From: Mactra quadrangularis | Taxonomy: Eukaryota > Mollusca > Bivalvia > Venerida > Mactridae | Assembly: GCA_025267735.1 (NCBI GenBank) | Contig: CM046299.1 | Location: 18,002,232 to 18,066,231 of the forward strand | Length of the DNA: 64,000 nt | Reading direction: 5' to 3' | Shown here: one piece after another, positions 59,611 to 64,000 of the stretch | Position numbering within the stretch: position 1 is the first letter of the stretch | Layout of the letters: each line of letters begins with the position of its first letter | Notes under the pieces: generated by a model | What the model saw: only the letters and a program-made list of their open reading frames with translations | Told to the model about the DNA's origin: nothing | The model's database searches: none | Made by a program: the position numbers and the translations under genes

Positions 59611-60162
59611 TTCTTAGTAAATGGCCGAGGAGTTCCGAAGGATATAGTATAAGATCGTATAACATCGGTTATTTCCGAGTGTTTTCGTAAACCACGAATC
59701 ACAATACAGGAGCTAGTCTTATTGTTACTATATAAGGTTCCGGTGCTATAACCTTACATTAGTGTAATATAACGATCTCTTGTTATTTAGATCAGCGGTC
59801 TTTTGTTTGAATAGTCTTATATGGATTTAAAGTTGATCCCCTGTCAGCTTCTCATTATCTATACAGTCGATATCATTTGAGATTAAATAATAGCTTATCC
59901 CTCTGACTTATAGGTAGCTTAAGCCATAACTGCAGACAACTTGTCCATACTTCAACCAAGATTTTTTTATACTTTTTTGCTTGCCAAGTCAGATGCTCAA
60001 CTGATTAAACAAATCTGGCAAACGATTGTAACACACAAATAATTAAAACATATAATACATGAAGTACATAAATAACGTGTCACCGCTGTCGGTTCAAACC
60101 TTTCATTGAGCTGGCTGAAACTTTCCTCAGCAACATAATACATAATTATATATAAATATATA

Positions 60163-60226
60163 CATTCCCGTTCCCAGAGCCTAGTATGATTCTCGAGAAT
60201 CTTGATAACCTCGGGGTACGAGAATG
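60163..60226. repeat. 64-bp palindrome, copy 1
   Basis: CATTCCCGTTCCCAGAG at the left and CTCGGGGTACGAGAATG at the right are inverted, with GATTCTCGAGAATC at the centre. Confidence 0.65.
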
Positions 60227-61343
60227 TATAATATACTCCATAGGCCAGTGTATTGCACCAAAGGCGACCTAAGTCGAATACGTTTTAGACCATTATATAC
60301 ATACAGTCTACGGTAGGTCGGGTCTGTGCTGACCGCATCATTTATTTATTGTGAATCAATTTTACAACTCGAAATTTATTTTGGTAACAGACTATTTTCA
60401 TCGCCTGTGAATGGAATGCTCGAAATTCATTTACTTTTTTATACATTCGCTACGTCAAGAGGTACATCTTTATTCTTGTTATAAAATCTAGCTCATCCAT
60501 CAATGCCATGATTATATATTGACTAACGATAATGATATGTTGTTCTGTGTGATTTTTATGTTAAATTTCACAAAAAACATGTTCATGTCGACTAAACATT
60601 GTTCTGACTAGATAGATTATTCAGTTTTTACACCATTGAAATAATACCTTCATGAATAATGCGTAACACTATTATATAAAGATAATATCTAGTCATTCTA
60701 AAAACTTTATTCATTTCATTGTGACAATAATGAATATATAATTCTTTTAGAACGAAAATAACAAACAACAAAATATATCTATAGTAAATAATTCAACACT
60801 GATATTCTTTTACAATCCAGCAGAGACAATGTAGCATATGCGATTCCAGCGGGGGGGGGGGTTCAGGGGGGTCCGGACCTCCTGAAATTTCCAAAATGTA
60901 TCGTTACGGAACGTTTTGGAACGTTTAGGGTAATTGAACAGGCTACTGTAGTCTATTTTACCTCCAGGAATATCGACAAGAAGATTATAAGTGAAAATCA
61001 AAATTTGCTATGTTAAAAAGAACTTGGAGCCTACCTCACCAAACCTTTCTTCATACAGTCGCCCTAATTGTTTTGGCCTCATATATCCAGGGGTGACAGA
61101 GAAACAAGCCTGGACGCTCAATAAAACCGAACCCTATTTAAACTGCAGCAAAACCACTATGGCAGAAAAATTATGATGTAGCTTTAAGTACTCTGATATA
61201 TATTTTCTCTATGTTATTTATTTGAAACCAAAATCATCTAAATATCCCAAAATGTACAAACAATAATAAGTCAACAAAACCAGTCAGTCTTTTTATCAAG
61301 AATGATATATGTAAGCCTTTATAAAGAGAGTGCTATGTTGTAC

Positions 61344-61411
61344 CATTCTCGTTCCCAGAGTTTATCAAGATTTTCGATTGAGAATCTTGATAACCTCTGG
61401 GTACGAGAATG
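61344..61411. repeat. 68-bp palindrome, copy 2
   Basis: CATTCTCGTTCCCAGAG then TTTATCAAGATT pairs with AATCTTGATAACCTCTGGG then TACGAGAATG. Nearly the whole 68 bp folds on itself. It lies about 250 bp beyond the ACE-like stop codon. Confidence 0.72.
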
Positions 61412-61661
61412 ATGTTGTACATAATAGTACCACATCTTTCAGATTACATACATCAAAATGAATGTTAATGTATGTAGACACGCTTAATGGTAAACATAGG
61501 TACTGTTATCTTAGTCACGGTTAATAATAATAGAACATTAAATTTAAAAGCATTGTTGGCAATTTGCTACGTAGATACCCATTGCGTTCACCCTATGATA
61601 TATTATGATGACTGCAGCAAGCTTATAATTGTTTTATATTGAACTTTATTCAATTTGAAAC

Positions 61662-61851
61662 TTAAAAATCCCAGTTTATTTTAGCGTTATCCCATCCAAT
61701 ATGAACACCATTTCGTTTGTTTTCTTTTTTCAACCAATCATATAGTTTACTAAAGTATCTCATTATAGAACCGGTACTTATTTCTCTACTTCCGGTAAGA
61801 CGTTCCATCGCTTCCGGCCATGGTTTAGACATACCCAGTTTTAGCATATCC
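61662..61851 (-). CDS. Angiotensin-converting enzyme-like peptidase, last coding exon
   Basis: The exon starts after a TTTTTTCAG acceptor at 61851, reads as the C-terminus of a peptidase family M2 enzyme, and stops with TAA at 61662-61664. Diagnostic residues are LGMSKPWPEAMERLTG, IMRYFSKLYDWLKKEN and the closing GVHIGWD. In known ACE proteins LGxSKPWPEAxxxLTG and YFxPLxxWLxxEN lie at the end of the catalytic domain, after the HEXXH zinc site, which must lie beyond the right edge. After IGWD only eight residues remain (NAKINWDF), so no C-terminal transmembrane anchor follows; a soluble secreted single-domain form is likely. The phase-2 junction means the previous exon supplies two bases of the first codon. 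An AATAAA poly(A) signal (minus strand) lies at 61645-61650, only 11 nt past the stop. Confidence 0.9.
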
Positions 61852-62447
61852 CTGAAAAAACAAAATGGAATTATTATAAAATGGAATATAATAATCAAAT
61901 TTTGACAGTAAGTATGTTTTCCCACGACTGCTACTTTAAAGATCACAATAACAGCACGCTAAAACCAAATTTATTGAAATTCGACATATTGCCAGTGGAC
62001 ATCGACACTCTTAATGGACGACAACGACACAATGGAGTAGTCGTTCACATATTTCAATTATAAAGGGATAATTAAGTTTATAAGAATAAACCAACGGGTA
62101 AATAAAAGCTACAAGTACTTCATACACGGTATCAGATGGAAAAAGAAAATTGAATTTGTCTCAATTTTCTCAAAATTTGACAGAAATCGCGATATACAAT
62201 CGTAAATGTCACATTCTAAAAATATGATATCTTCACTATGCAATAAAAGTTTACAGAAATCATTAAGGTACAATAATGTTTGCAGTACTATCTGGACCCC
62301 TGGTCAGTGGTTCATTCATTTTTAAACAATTTCAGCCTCTTTTATCTTGGCCTGTCAGAAACTTATCACAATCAATTTACAGGCTGATACTGACCACGTC
62401 TAGTTTCACCCAGACACAAACAAACGTCTATTATTATAACTGTTTTT

Positions 62448-62600
62448 GTTGGGTTTAACGCCGTAGCAACTCATTGTATAAGTCATATCACCTTGTTCAT
62501 TCAACCTACTCACCGTTTTTGAAAATGATAAATCTCTTGATTTAACTGTTAACCAGTTATTAAGCGCAGACATCCGTCAGTGACTGACAAATGCCCATCG
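62448..62600 (-). mobile_element. SINE family C body fragment
   Basis: Plus strand GGGTTTAACGCCGTAGCAAC, TTCAACCTACTCACCGTTTT, TTAACTGTTAACCAGTT and CAGTGACTGACAAATGCCC match 35040-35190. A further piece of the same family (AGTGGTAGGAAGGAGAGTGG, AAAGTATGCTTC) lies at 62998-63095, interrupted by R370. Confidence 0.6.
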
Positions 62601-62629
62601 TTGGTTATCTCACAATACATTATTCTACT

Positions 62630-62985
62630 ATGCTGCGTTATGTACGGTGGGTCATTTGGTTAGAAAAATCTCGTAGTCATGAATAAATAATGATGCAGTT
62701 TCATTGGTTCCGCAAGGAAACCACTGCGGAAAACCAGCCAATGGAATTACGTTTTATATCTAAGGGTTGGTTTACCATTCAAAAATTCAAAATTTTCTAA
62801 AGTGGGTGATGTATGACGTTGATTTATGACGTCATTGTTAATTGTAACATTCGATTTCATTGGAAGATTAGTCTCCCCTGCCTCATGCATATTCATGAAA
62901 ACGAAATTTTGCCAGTCAATTTACCCACGGTACGTATGGAGTGTAGCGGAAGAATTTACTGTGGTTGCCGACGATAACAAATGCC
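62630..62985 (+). repeat. Dispersed repeat R370, copy 2
   Basis: It is colinear with the minus strand of 47096-47460. It appears inserted into a family C SINE, whose body continues on both sides. Confidence 0.7.
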
Positions 62986-63095
62986 ATACAGGATATAGAT
63001 CAGTGGTAGGAAGGAGAGTGGCCGTAGAAATTATTTCATGACTTAACTCCACAAAAGTATGCTTCACACGAAAATTGAACCCCTCGGTCCCTCGA

Positions 63096-63904
63096 AAATC
63101 ATTAAGAAATCTCTCAGTATAAGTTGAACGCTGTACACTCTGAATATGTTCAAAGACCCATACCAATGTATCCTAGTTCAGCATTTTCTCATAACATTGT
63201 TATAATATAGAGGACATTCGGCAATGTTGATGTAAGACCGTTTATTAGTGAATGAGCTCAGAAAAGATAACTTCAAAAGTGGCCAAATGTAAAAATGTAA
63301 TTTTCGGGGCTTAAAAGTCGAAATGAGCGCGATTTTGTTCTAATATCAACCAGTGGGTTGGCCGATTATCAAAGTTTTTTACGACGTGAAATGATGACTG
63401 TTATACGCTCTTAGTTTTACGCCGTATATTTTAATCGAGTAATGCCACATTTCATCATAAAACATGACCAAAGATATACTTATTTTAATTTAATTATGAT
63501 CCATTTCATTAACGCTACACAGCCAATGCCAAGATTTAACTTGTCGTTCTTTTAGATATTTATTCCCTAAAAGTTAAGCTTTTTTTCGTCCATAGTTCCT
63601 GAGTATCAAACAAAGTATGTTCTTCGTTTAGCTTATTCTGAGTTCTGAGAAAAGTGAAGAACTTACTTCTCAAATTACTCATGACAGAACATGTTTATAT
63701 CAACATCCTGACGTATGACATCTATAGTTTGAAGTTTGTATAGATAAAACACTGATAAGCACACTGGCTTCTTGTTTAATTATATCAAGTTGTTAGTACT
63801 ACTTGCCAGCAATGATTATGTCTCGTATTGTACCGACATAGCTTGGTATAGTATTTTTATACAAATACTGGACAGAAAAATACATTTCAAGGTTTATTTT
63901 TGTT
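63096..63904. other. No recognised feature
   Basis: Unique-looking AT-rich DNA, presumably intron of the ACE-like gene. No exon with plausible splice signals was seen. Confidence 0.5.
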
Positions 63905-64000
63905 GTTGTTGTTTAACGCCGAAGCAACACATTGTATAGGTCATATTGCAGCAGTCAGGTACCCTAGTCGCTTTTCATGGAAAGGTCAAAGCTCTGGATT
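63905..64000 (-). mobile_element. SINE family C body, cut by the window edge
   Basis: TTGTTGTTGTTGTTTAACGC then CGAAGCAACACATTGTATAG and GGTCATATTGCAGCAGTCAG match the 3' body and tail of the family. Confidence 0.5.

Larger units (their letters stand above)
55460..61661. other. Non-coding region between the dixin alternative exon and the ACE-like gene
   Basis: No convincing exon. It holds MITE M1 copy 5, the 58.5-kb tandem units, a SINE-core fragment at 59540-59610 and two palindromes at 60163 and 61344. The dixin distal promoter is expected near 55.5-56 kb if the alternative first exon is real. Confidence 0.55.

Overview
The window is AT-rich animal nuclear DNA with multi-exon, intron-split genes and about half of its length in dispersed and tandem repeats. 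The repeat families (a hairpin-ended family starting TATACCCCCG, an element ending in AAGAGCTGTC...GACAGC, and several tRNA-headed SINEs sharing one core domain) and the gene types point to a mollusc, most likely a bivalve. This is recognition by memory, not a database result.

Layout. (1) 293-3787, minus: the first three coding exons of an acidic, probably nuclear protein whose 3' part lies left of the window. (2) 6892-12931, plus: a complete four-coding-exon zinc-finger gene encoding 1049 residues (one C2HC finger, an AT-hook-like motif, eleven C2H2 fingers, a Ser/Thr/Asn-rich tail), with duplicated AU-rich elements in its 3' UTR. (3) 13.1-28.1 kb: intergenic, between the converging 3' ends of the zinc-finger gene and the next gene, holding only repeats. 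(4) 28098-52442, minus: a complete dixin (DIXDC1) gene. I could join 18 coding exons in phase, giving 719 residues with an N-terminal calponin-homology domain, a Ser-rich linker, a coiled coil and a C-terminal DIX domain. A second possible first exon lies at 55154-55459. (5) 55.5-61.6 kb: non-coding with repeats. (6) 61662-61851, minus: the last coding exon of an angiotensin-converting-enzyme-like metallopeptidase whose other exons lie right of the window.

The genes are functionally unrelated: a DNA-binding regulator, a Wnt/JNK signalling scaffold and a secreted or membrane peptidase. The richest non-genic content lies in the dixin introns: an 871-bp uninterrupted (CCAA)n array inside a composite repeat of about 3 kb, a minisatellite of about 19 copies of a 47-bp unit, a 2.17-kb element with terminal inverted repeats and many ACACGAT heptamers, a Tc1/mariner-like MITE with near-perfect inverted ends, a 1.75-kb hAT-like element, a LINE 3'-end fragment and several SINEs. 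I found no structural RNA gene, CRISPR array or prokaryote-type operon, and nothing I would call a new biological system; the notable signals are repeat architecture and possible alternative transcript starts.
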